Shown here: positions 35,101-47,800 of the stretch, one piece after another
Numbering within the stretch: the stretch's first letter is position 1
How the letters are laid out: every line of letters begins with the position of its first letter
From: Amyelois transitella
Taxonomy: Eukaryota; Arthropoda; Insecta; Lepidoptera; Pyralidae
Reading direction: 5' to 3'
Assembly: GCF_032362555.1 (NCBI RefSeq)
Contig: NC_083520.1
Span: 7,626,001 to 7,690,000, forward strand
DNA length: 64,000 nucleotides
The notes under the pieces: model-generated
What the model saw: the letters and a program-made list of their open reading frames with translations, nothing else
Databases searched by the model: none
What the model was told of the DNA's origin: nothing
Translations under genes and position numbers: made by a program

Positions 35101-38100
35101 AGGTCAAACTGAGAAACACCTTTATGAAGGCAATTAATAAACCAAGCATCTTATTTTATGTTTGTAACAAATCAAATGTAGGGTAGTCAAGATTGGGTGC
35201 GCTGTTAGAAAAAGTTAACGCGAGAGCAACCTACAACTCCCATGAGTCGGCGAGGGTAACCAGAAGGTAGTGACATGGGTGGTGATCGGATAGTGTAACA
35301 AATAAAATCAAAGTGAGTCTCGTGGTTCACGAAACTTCCATTGTTGTCGTTAAAGGCGACAAAAGATTCTTTATTTTATTGATTTATTATCTCAAATAAT
35401 AGTATACAACGTAGCACATATACTAAGATGTAACTAGGAGGAAAATGAAAAGGAAAAAAGAAAACCAAGATCATGGCTTTCTTCATCTTCTTTCTTTCTT
35501 TATAATGTCTTACAATCTTTTCACAACAAGTCTATTCACAGCAATATCATACCTTCAGGTTCTTGCACTTGGGCCCGCAGAGTTGCTGAAGGTTGAAGTT
35601 GAGCATGGAAGCCAGTCTGTCAACCAGTTCCGCTCGCAGGAATGGCTCCTTGATTTCCACCGTCAAGTACTCCAACATGTCAACAGTTTCCCTGTAAATT
35701 TGGATTGTTTTATTGTTTTATATTATATATTTTGGTTGATGAATTAGTGTTACTTGTAATGAGTAGTGTTATTGTTATGTTTTTTACTATCTGTAGATAT
35801 TTTCTACAGATAGTGAAAAACATAACATGCGTCCTTTAGTCGCAGTATATGATATTCGCAAAACATCATAAGAGCAAGACATTATAATCTCAAAATAGCA
35901 CATTCTCAAAATATGATATTCTCAAAATATCATAATAGCTAGACATAAGATTCTCGTAAAAACACATTCACGAAATATGATTTTCGCAATATACCACACT
36001 CGCAAAATATGATAAGCTCAAAACATTATATTCTAAGTACAGTAAGGCATATGTAATTGATATATTACGATATATGACAAAAATTTATGTAGCTAGACAA
36101 AAAAGAGCGGAGGAGGTGACCGCTGGAAGTGCTGGAAATGGTAGATATATTATTTCGAAACATAGTATTATTTGTTAGGTATTACAAAACAAATTATTTA
36201 TTCTTATTACAAAAAACAAAATAAAAAATATTCTTATTATTATTAATTATATTCAAAATATATTTACTACTAATATTTCTGTAAAACACTTAACCGTTTT
36301 AGACATACCGGAAGACTTATTGTTTTAAGTACACAATCATTGACGATACTTTTAATTTTTTTATTTTTGTCTATCGTTTTTTTATTTCGTTTCTTGTCAG
36401 CAAAATGTAAATTGTTTCTTTCTAGTTTTACTTTTTGTATTTTTGCTTCTTTTTTCATTAATGCTATAAATTGATACAATGTTGGCTTTTTAGGAATTTT
36501 ACTATTAATTCGGCGATGCCATCCTTCGACTCCATTTGTAGTTCTGTTTTTTTGATCATAACAGTTTAATATAGAACTGCTTATCTTTTTCATCCACTGA
36601 TTATTAAAATAATCAAGAAATTTATTAATGTCTCGGTCTCGTGATGACATTTCCATAATCGTGTAGAATGTCTCCGGTATCAAATTTGATGGTAGCAGTG
36701 GTAACAATGAACAATATTGCACAATTTTTCGATTTTCTGCAGAGAGATCGAATTCTTTGCTTTTTTTGAAAACAGCGTTGCAAAAGTGATAATAGCAGCC
36801 TTTGACGGTTGCATTTGGGAATACCTGGTTTACAGCTTTAACAACAGGCAGTTCGTAATCGCACTTGTACATATTTAAGTTCAATCCGAATTGTAGTTTA
36901 AGTATAGAAAAAAAGCACTCGTACGTTTTTTGCTGTTTGTTGGGAAGTAAAGCAAAAATTATTGGAATAAAATTAATTGTTTCTTCAGTACGTGCCACGT
37001 CGACATGTAAGCTGTATAGTTGATAATACGGCTTAGGTACAATCTTAAACGTACCGTCTCCGTAAATACTTGATACCGTTTTTAAATATTCACGTATCTC
37101 TGCACGTGTCAACATTGAAAAAAATATAATACGGCCAAATGATTCATGTACGTCGTATAAATAGAAATCTCCTACTAAGTTATCTGGAAGTCTTATGTTA
37201 AATGAGTCTTTTTTCAAGTTATCCATATTTAAATATTTATTTCTAGCTCTGTACAGAGTATCTTTTTTTGACGCAAATATTGGTATTTCATGTTCTTGAC
37301 CCTTGAAATCGTGTTTTAAAATATTGTTCTCAAAAATCTTTTGCGCAGAAGTAAAATTGGTGCACACCTCATTCTTACAGTCATCAACAATCAAATCTAT
37401 TAGGTTGCTTGTAAAATTGGGAGAATCACAGACATGCTTAGCGGGTCTGATAATTTCATTGTTGGCGTTGAGAGTTATTGACGTTCTGCATTCTTGTTGC
37501 TTAGAACACCGCCAGTTTGTCGTCCCAGATTTGTTTTTTAAATAGAAATTGTACCTGTATCCCTGATAGAGTAACACCGGTTTATTTTTTTGACTTTTGA
37601 TGAACTTTATTTCATTATTATTACATTTGAATTGTTCCATATTTATGCCTAAGCAGAGAAACACTAATTAAAGCAAAGTATTTTACCCTCTGAGGCAATA
37701 AATAATATGTTTAATCAAAGTTGACGTTTTTCCTGTCATTATTAGTCATAAATAATAAAGGAAAATAAATGGCCAGCCAGTACCACGTTTTAGGACAAGA
37801 ATCAATTAAACGCAGTCTTGGTTTTATTGTAGCTGATGTTACTTTTGGATCAAAAATATCGTGAAATGCGAATATGATATTTGATTGAATATGATTTCCT
37901 GAGTATTAGCTTTTTTGCAAATATGATGTATTGGGAACATTATGATTCGCGAATATGATATCTAGCTATTATGATATTTTGAGAATATCATATTTTGAGA
38001 ATGTGCTATTTTGAGATTATAATGTCTTGCTCTTATGATGTTTTGCGAATATCATATACTGCGACTAAAGGACATGCGTGAGGGGATGGAATTCCCTCAT

Positions 38101-41100
38101 ACGGGATTGATCAAGGCAAGAGTGAATAGTCGTTATGTAAGTTTGCCTGCAACACTTTAGACTTCATCTTGCAAATTTCCAATAGTGCAGTCCTCAAAAG
38201 TCTCGAACACTGCGAAAAGCGTTGGATCTAGAGATCTCAAATTGGGTGTGTGGTTCCATAGTCAAGGGTTGCATTAAGAGAGTACTTTTCAAAATTGCCT
38301 CGAGAACAGAAACTTTTTTGTTTTTATTTTGTGATTTTTTGTGTAACAAGTATTAAATCATAGTATTGAATCCTATACTATTTAAGAGCAATATTTTTGG
38401 TGCTCGGTCACCCAGGTACTACCTATTTATAATTACTACAAGTATTAACATACCTTTATATTATCAGACGTTTCGAATCAATTTACTATGATCCGTGGTC
38501 ACCGAGCGACCCAAAAATAAAGGTACGTTACGTGCGCATGTAATACAATAGAGAAAGTTTATTAAAATGAGCAGCAGAGTACCTGGCCAGCGTGAGGTAG
38601 GAGCGGCACTGGCGCTCGTCCTGCGCCAGCGCGCGCGCGCGCGCCTCCGCGCCGCCCGCGCCGCCCTCCTGCGCCTCGTGGATGCGCTTCAGGTACTGCG
38701 AATAAGCAAGTTTTCCCACTGATAACGCGGTCGCACATCAGCCTTATATATAATAGCTTATTTTTTATAGAAAACAACTGAATATAAAATCAAAAATTCA
38801 CTGTGATAAGAGATCATGACACATTTGGCGAATAGTTAGTTCAGGAAAGGACCTTTTTGAATCCAACAGTTTTGTACGCCTTTAGGCAGAAGAAGTAGAG
38901 CACTAAATATAGTCACGTAAAATACTTGTATCCTATTTTCAAAAATATATTATATAATTGATCATTTTGCGGGTCTAAACTTTTGACGTACCGGTTCATC
39001 ATCATATATTATTGTACTGACCGTGAGACACTCGTCGAGTAGGAATGTGGTGTCGTTCATGAGCATGTTGATGAACTTGACGAACTGCCGCCCCGAGCGG
39101 GACTCCTTCACAATGGCCTGCAACACAAACTTGCAATATAACATTTCATTTCAATAATACTTAGTATTAATTGTGTAGTCTCTACCTACCTCTCTAGGAA
39201 AAAGGCATGATTTTATGTATGTAATTGACTCATACATCAGGAACGTGTCTCGTCCAGTCTTGAGTTCTTACACGACTTTATTGTTACAATATTTTTTCTA
39301 TGAATTAAATACTGACACCTGATAATTAAGAGTGTGAAGGTTTTGACCAACACTAGTCTCAGAAATAAAATGAGGCACTAGCTTAGCCGTAAAAAAGTTT
39401 CATTCTAAAAACAACTATTTATCGACACTACCTTACAATACAAATAATATTCTACACTCACTTGCTTATGTATCGGTCGTTCCCACATCCCCTTCAAAAT
39501 GATGCTGATATGGAATCTTATAGTGAACTTATCGTAGAACTCGGTGCTCTGTCCAGTCGTCTCTATATCTGTGTAAAACTTCATTAGAGCGCTAGGCAAA
39601 GCGGTCTGAGACATTGGATGATCCATGAATTTCTCATAAACATTCTTGAGCTTCATCGGTACAGACAGATTGATAACAAACAAAACCTCCACAATTTTAG
39701 CGACGAGATATGGATTTTTGATCAGATGGGAGTGGCATATGGCGCTCAGGAGCCAGGTGATTATTGGGTCCTCGATGTAGTCCGCCACGATTTGTGGCAC
39801 ATACCTGGAAGGTGAATAGTTTGTTATATTTTTTGTGTGAGAAAGAGAACAGTCAATTATAGTGACACATGATTGTTTATGGCGGATATTATGTCTTTTG
39901 AAGGGAGGTTCTGCCATTTCTGTGAGCTTGAAGCATTTGAGGTCTTACGTATTTGCACATACACCCTTAGAGAGAGAGTCGTTCAATATTTTTGACGTAC
40001 GCCTATCAAACCTTCAATCGTTAAGTCGCGGTACCGGACTTCACCTCTCTGAAGAGAAGCTCCCTTATAAAGGTTTTCGGATAAACGGATTAACCCATAT
40101 TGATCACACCACCATCATGATCACACATCCATTTCCTTGATTGTGTAAGTTCCTTACAATATTATAAGTCACCGTAAATGCATCGATTAGCACAAACTAA
40201 CGCAGAGCAACTGACTTGCCTATAGGGTTGTTTATCTACAACTACATACATACATACATAAAATCACGCCTCTTTCCCGGAGGGGTAGACAGAGACTACC
40301 TCTTTCCACTTGCCACGATCTCTGCATACTTCCTTCGCTTCATCCACATTCATAACTCTCTTCATGCAAGCTCGGCGGTTTCGGGTACTTTTGACCTGAC
40401 CCTTTACCAGGACGTCCTTAATTTGATCAAGATACGTTCGTGTAGGTCTTCCCACTCCGACCTTTCCCTACACACTCTCCTTGTATATCTGCTTAGTCAA
40501 CCTGCAAGTAACTTAGAAGAATGACACTCACTGCACCGCAAACAGCATGAACTCGGCGATGTCCTCCACGTACCACTCGGGCAGCGCGCGGAAGGCGGCG
40601 GCGCGCGGCCCGGGCTCCTGCAGCGCGGCGTCCAGCTGCTTGCTCAACAGCGCGCACGCGGACGAGTAGAACTGGACGCTGCGGCGCATCAGCTCGCCGT
40701 CGAGGAGCGCTGTCTCGGCGCACTGGCGCGATCTGGACAAAAGCAGGTCAAACGAGAATGAATGAATGAAATGAATGAATGAAAGTGCAATGAATGAATG
40801 AAAATTAATGAAAGACTAATGAACGTTTATTTACGAACATACTCTTCTTTGAACGAAGAACGTTCACGAAAGGTTTGTAATGAGCGTTAATTTAATTGTA
40901 AGTGGAATCCTAACTGACAAGTTTCTTCTATAAGGACAAGCTTATTGTATAGGTATAAGATAAAATATAATAGTCCAAATCCACGAATAATCCAAGTCAC
41001 AACAACATTAAAAAGCTATAACTTGTGAATAGTTAGTCAACAGACACTCAAATTAAGACTACCACCTTTATTAAGAATTGGACCTTGGTATGTCGAATTG

Positions 41101-44100
41101 GACATATTTTTTTTAACATTGGTCCAATCACATCGAATGAACATACTCATGTAATTTCAGAAGATGTGATAACCTTTGTATTCGTTGCCGTACCTGTGTA
41201 GCCTCTTGATCTGCCTCCTCCAGCGACGCAACAGCTCGCGGTTGCGGAGCGCGGAGAAGCTGTTACGCCACTGCGGTTCCGCCGCCACCAACTCCTCTAT
41301 CACCTTTTGTAGGTCGCGGAACGCTCTGTACGATACAAACATTTGTATGAATTTGCTGTTGGAGATGATAGATGCGGAAAGATTGAAACTCTGCTTAAAC
41401 CTACTATGAAGTGGCTAAATTTAGTTTATAATTACTTGTAGCAATTTGCGAAATCCTCTCTTTTAGACCACATAAAGAACCCACATGTTCGATTCAGGTT
41501 GACATAACCGTCGGTCGCAGTTTTCTCTTTCATTTAAATAGATAGAAGATCCGTGCCGTGTGGTTCCCGGCACTGGAATAGGACCACTCCATGTCTTTCC
41601 CATGGAGATCTTATAAGGCGACTAAGGGATATGCTAATAAACTTAAGATTCTTCTTTTAGGCGATGGGCTAGCAACGTATTTGACCCTCAATTCCATCAT
41701 TAAACCATACAGTTAAACGTGACCTTTCAGTTTTTGCGAAAAAAATGTTGGCTCTGTCTAACCCGTAAGGGATAAAGACGTGATATACTTATGTGTGAAT
41801 GTTTATAAGCTAATAGTTACATTAAGTTTATCCAGTACGAAGTGCACACGTCATTATATCGTGTCGTGCGTATTGTTCATGATGCGTTCATTTATTTGTT
41901 TTCAAATGCGTCGCGGGAAAACAGAAATAACCATTGAATCGCTTTGTCTGGATATGGGACAAATATTTATAGCGACTCTGTTCCATGTTGTATAAATGTT
42001 TAAAACTCTCTTGATCACTCGTTTAGTGGAATGTGTGAATATTCTAGGTTCTAAGTTAAAGTATGTTATTTTACTTCTGGATGGAGCTGCAGCCGATACC
42101 AAATTATTAATCTCTGGAATCCTGTAGAGAAGTCTAAAAAGGTAACAAAAACAAACATATTTTTATATTAAGAATGAAAAAATAAAAGATAGTTACCGAA
42201 TTCGCCTCTGGTGCGTATGAAGTGCGGGTATGAGAGCCACGTGATGCATGTGAAGCGTCAGGAACCAGCAGACGGTCTGGAACTTAGCCTCGGGCCACTT
42301 GTGGGCGGGGTCGTTGTCTAATGACAAAAAAAAAACATTATGTTAGTGGTGTCACACGTATATGATTCAGTAAATCTCTATTGCAGTGTAAGTTTATTGA
42401 ACGCAATCAAGATATTATCCAAAATGAATTAAATTAATTTCTCCTTATCGTGCGAGAGAAATGGATCGATCTTGGACAATTAAGTTGGAAAATTTTATTT
42501 TGATATATATGTACCTATAACTTTTAATATAACCAAGTAAATTAGCCTCTAGATTCGATTCTAACCAATTAATTGAGTCATAAGCAAGTTAAATTCTGAA
42601 GTTTCGAAATCGTGTGCCGACATATAGGTACTATTGTAAAGTTACTCAAAAACCAGACCTCCTTTGCTTTGTTTTGTGTGTAATCTTTAATTTTTTTTAT
42701 CATTCAGTTCACGAATTTGTCTACTCCGAATGGAATAAAGAAGTAAGTACACACATAACATGAAGTGTGTTACTTGTTACACTGCTACTCACTGAGAGAG
42801 TCGAGCCAATCCTGCGCCTCCTGCGCGGTGAAGTACAAACGCGTCTCGTCGCGCACGTTGGCCCACGAGTCCGGCTGGAAGGTGTACAGCGGGTACACGC
42901 GCTCCAGCTTGATGCGCACGGACAGCAGTTGTAGCACCGAGCAAACGTTCAACATGAACCCGTCGCCTGTTTTAAGAAATTTTTAAGGTTTTAATAATAT
43001 GATGTATAAGGAATGTACCATCCATTGGCCGTATGACAATACTCGTAATAAAATTATCACAATTACTAAGGTTACTTTTACATTGAAACTTACTCGTATT
43101 TGGTCACAAGTGTTTACTTAGCAGAAAACGAGAATAGTCATTAAACTGGTCGCACAAAAATTACAAGTAAGATGAATAGAATGTCCTATAGAAAATATAT
43201 AGTACTATTGTTAAATAAAAGATGTATAACTAAAGAACTATCCAAAAGATTTCATCTTGTAGTTTAGAAAATGATCGGGAACGGATAAGACTGATATACG
43301 TGCCTGTTGTTTTGTAGGAAGTTAAGTATTATCAAGGATACAAATAAAATGTAAACTTAAAGATAAGTACATTCTATAAGTTAAAGCACGGCAAATTGAC
43401 AGCTACAAAATTACGACTAAAAACGCATTTAACAAAAGTATCTGAAATGTTTTCCACAAATTCCTACAGGAAAACAACAAGAAACCAATAACAACCGATT
43501 TACCGCGTAACCTGGTTAATTTGACTCAACTTAAGACTTGTTTATATCCGAGACATACTCAAATATCCTCAACTTGTTTATGGGAGTAAACACAAATATT
43601 TACAGGGATTTAATCTTGGAAAGTAAATAAATTGGGTGTATGCCAATTTGGAATAGTCTATTAGAAGCGATTCGGTAGGTGAGCGACATTTGAACAAAAT
43701 ATCTATTTTCGCAAGTCATTAAACGCAACGGATCATCGAACTACGCATTGAAATTTTTTTCATTTGTTGTCGTCAGCCCGCGCTCGGCTATCTCTATTGA
43801 TTGCCTTAAAATGACACGACCTCATTTAATTTAATGAAAACGACGATCGTTATAGTTCGTCTCTGGCTCGAGACTGTTGCAACACAAAGTAAGAAAGAGA
43901 GAAAGTTTCTTTAATGAAATTGTAGAACATTTACAGTGTGAACTACATTTTTATTCATGCAGATAAGCTGTCGGTCGATGCGTATGATGACGTTACTTGT
44001 TAGATGTATGGTTAAGTACTAAATCAAGCAACTGAGACGAAGGCTTGGAATATGAGTCTTATAAAATTTTACGATTTTACTTTTCGACATAAAACTTTTC

Positions 44101-44786
44101 GGTTCTAAGATATAGCAGTTAAGAAAACAGTCCTTTTAATTTTGACTCTAAGAGATGAATTAACCACTGCAAGGTTTTACTTACACTTGGTTATCTTGTA
44201 TGTACTTATTCCGTTAAAATATATTTCAGCTTGCATGAAGAGAGTTATGAATGTGGATGAAGCGTCGAAGATAAGAGAAGTATGCAGGAATCTTGACAAG
44301 AGGTGTGATTGTATGTATGTTTCAGTTTAACTTCTGCACTATCGGTATTTTTTAATTACAAGGTAAGTAATTATAAAATTATCGCTCACAATGAGATATA
44401 GTAGGCGGTCATTTAGATATGACTTTGATAGATTTGAAGAGCAATATTCATTATAATTCAGAGAAAACATTTGCAGTTAATCACAAAATTGTTATCTCGT
44501 AAGCGCTACAATTACCTATTAAACCACTTGACCGTTATTCAAAGCTTAATAATGAGATAGGCGTGTGATTTCCCGTCATTTATAAAACCTAATTGATCTA
44601 CTCTTTATCCGTATTTCCGGTTGCTTCCTTTCGCCACCAGGTGGGGGTAGTGTGCGCGTAGATCAGAGCACGCTGCCCCTTCGTCATTGGCGTTTTAGTT
44701 CCCGTCGAGTGAACATCAACTGGTAAGAATTTATTCAAATTGGTATCTGCTTTAAGCAGGTGAGTACCCCCTAATGTTTAAATATA

Positions 44787-44852
<66 letters not shown>

Positions 44853-47800
44853 CTACGGTAATAATCATTCCTTGATTATTGTGAATAAAATAAAATAAAA
44901 TTCTTACCTAAAAATTAATGATGAAATATACCAACGGTTTTAAACCGTTCGTTAAAAATTCAGTTTTTATCGATTTACATTGTTTTTTATTTTCACATAG
45001 CATAGTGCAATGTCGGACAAAGACGTGCCTACCATGCGTGGAGATCGGGCTTGTTCAGCGCAAAAAAGACGGCGACGCCCTAGTAGCTCCGGCAGTAGCA
45101 GCAGCAGCAGCTCAAGTTCGCGAGATCAGTCATCGGAGTCTCCACAGAGACATCAACGCCGCCGTCATCGCAACTCGAAAGGACGTCGGTTATCAAACAA
45201 GTACGAGAAACTAAATAAAGAGGTTAGTGAGCTTCGGAACTTCTTGATGTACAACCCTAATTTTCAAGCAGCGCAGACGCATCCTGTTTGTGACAATTAT
45301 GACAATGTGTCCGTTAGTTCGAATGCTAGTCGCACATTGTACGAACAAACCGAGAATAGTCCAGTTCGTACTACTAATTCCGAAAATCCTACTTCAGGTT
45401 TTACATTTGGTATCGAAACCAAATTAAAGGAACCGGCAGTTCCTAAAACGCCAGCTCAGTTCCTTAAAATGTTGAATGAAGTGCAGAGGTTAGGTTCAGA
45501 CACTTGGTCCGAAATTCGTTATGCCGACACCCAAAAAAATTTATGCGCATACCCCCGGTTTTGTCAATTTAGAAGTAAACGACGAAATCAAATCTTATGA
45601 TAACCTACGTTACTATGCTCATCCAGAGAAAGCATACGCAGCCTTAACGTTTTGCGTCTTGAAACAAAATGAGGAATTACAAAATCTCCTCCGTAACCTT
45701 TTAACTTGGATTCAGACGCAGCCTTGTGATCCTGACTGGATTGCATTAGCGTGCAAAAAAGTTGAGGAACTATTCTTGAAGGGAGATTTTCACAAAGTCT
45801 CGTCTGATTTATTGCAATTAGTTTGTGGCCACAGAGCAGAAATCATTCAAATGCGCCGAGAGGGTATTCTTAACCAGGTTCGTGACCCTTTAATTAAATC
45901 AACACTAAATAAAATTCCACCCTCATCTACTTGCATATTTGAGGAATCTTCTTTCACCTCTACCATAGAAAAAGTAGGTGGTGTACGTAAAGCTTTTAAT
46001 CCTATTACGAAACCAGTTAATAGTTCTAAATCCTATAAGCTCGGTTCCAACCGCCTTCCTCAGTCAAAAAGTAAAAGGAAGGAATACCATAACGTAGCGC
46101 AGGGTTCATTTAATCGATTTAATAGTTATAACCCAATACCTGGCTATTGTCAATACCCGAATAGTGCGTTCTCATATCCGAGCACATCTCGCGACCATGC
46201 GCCCCCACCGCCGAATCAGTCGAGCTACGGGCAAGTAATATACCCTCCACCTAATTACTGGAATTCACGGCCAGAGCCGTCTGCTCCCAGAGGGCAAAGG
46301 GGTGGCACAAAAAGACCATTTCGTTCCTCTACAAATAGAGGTAACACCAGGAAGTCGAAACAATGACAACCAATCGTTTCGGGCGGGTCAATTAGTTTTC
46401 TATCTAGACAAATGGAGAACCATGGGGGCACCCGACCATATTTTACAGTTAATACAAGGGTACCGAATACCTTTTGTTCGAAAACCGCCACTCCAAATTC
46501 CAAATTTCAAGGGAACTTGTGTAACTCCACCTGGCGAGGAAATGACCAAAATAGTGACAAAAATGATAAGTCAGGGGGTGTTAGAGGAAGCATCGATTTC
46601 CCCAAGCTTCATTTCCCCATTATTCCTCGCTCCAAAGAGCGACGGCTCAAGTCGACCAATTTTCAATTTGAAAAGATTAAACAGTTTTATAACGGCAGAC
46701 CGGTTTCGCTTGATAAACGTTCACCGGGTCCCAAACTTCCTCCAGCCAAAAGACTGGATGTGCAAAGTGGACTTATCGCAAGCGTACTTTCATCTGAGCA
46801 TATCCACCTCCCACAGAAGGTTTCTTCGGGTCATATACGAAGGGCAATTACTCCAAATGACGTGCCTCCCATTTGGCCTATGCACGGCACCCAAAATCTT
46901 TGCAACCCTGTCGAATTGGATAGCTCAAACACTGAGAGAAAAAAGCGTGCGGATTATAGTCTATTTAGACGATTTTTTAATAGCCAATCAGTGTCGAAAC
47001 ACTTTAAAACTGCACACGGACATGCTGTTGGAGACTCTCAGCAATCTAGGGTGGCAAGTAAACTTCGAAAAGTCTATAATAGCTCCTCAAAAGTCTCTGA
47101 CGTTTCTTGGCATCCATTGGAATCCATGGTCCAACCAAATATCTCTTCCGGAAGAGAAATCCTCCTTGATAGTACAGAAATTAACCCAACTTCTAGTCAC
47201 AGAAAACGTTTCAGTCAAAGATCTACAAGTAGTGATAGGACTGTTAAATTTCGCAAGCTTCGCGATCCCATTAGGAAGACTACGCTATCGAGAAACACAA
47301 ATGTTTCTTTTATCCCTGCCAATAAACACGAGCAAAAAGTACGCTCTTCCAGAAAGCGCCAGGGCGGACATTCTATGGTGGATAGACAATTGCAAGGGAT
47401 CCAGACCCTTGCATATACCAGCTCCGACCAACTTCCTGACGACGGATGCGTCAGATCAGGCCTGGGGGGCACAGATAAACGATATTCCTCTCTCCGGCAT
47501 CTGGACCAAAGAAGAACAAAATCTACATTGCAATATAAAGGAAATGTTGGCAATATTTTACGCTCTTCAGAACTTTGTATCAATCATAAGCTACAGCTCA
47601 ATACTAATGCAATGCGACAATCAAACCGTAGTGTCTTATCTGCGGAGGGAAGGGGGCACGAAGTCCAGAGCTCTATTACATCTAACGAACAAGGTTCTAA
47701 CCTTCTTGCAAAAGCACAAAATCCAATATCAGATCAATTATCTTCCCGGGAGATTCAACAGTCAAGCGGATCATTTATCAAGACTACGCCTGCCGTCAGA

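Noticed and set aside
36270-37664. A host gene in the UBE4B intron
   Set aside because: It lies between 111-bp inverted repeats and has a MULE transposase core, so it belongs to a transposon. Its upstream extension beyond 37640 has no ATG.
42048-42122. Extra UBE4B exon after a TTCTCTACAG acceptor
   Set aside because: The neighbouring exons (42197-42317 and 41194-41325) already join in frame and match the family without a gap, and the donor is weak.
44790-44850. The A run as a retroposed poly(A) tail marking a separate insertion
   Set aside because: It is inside the DIRS-like element with no target duplication around it; local expansion or assembly error is simpler.
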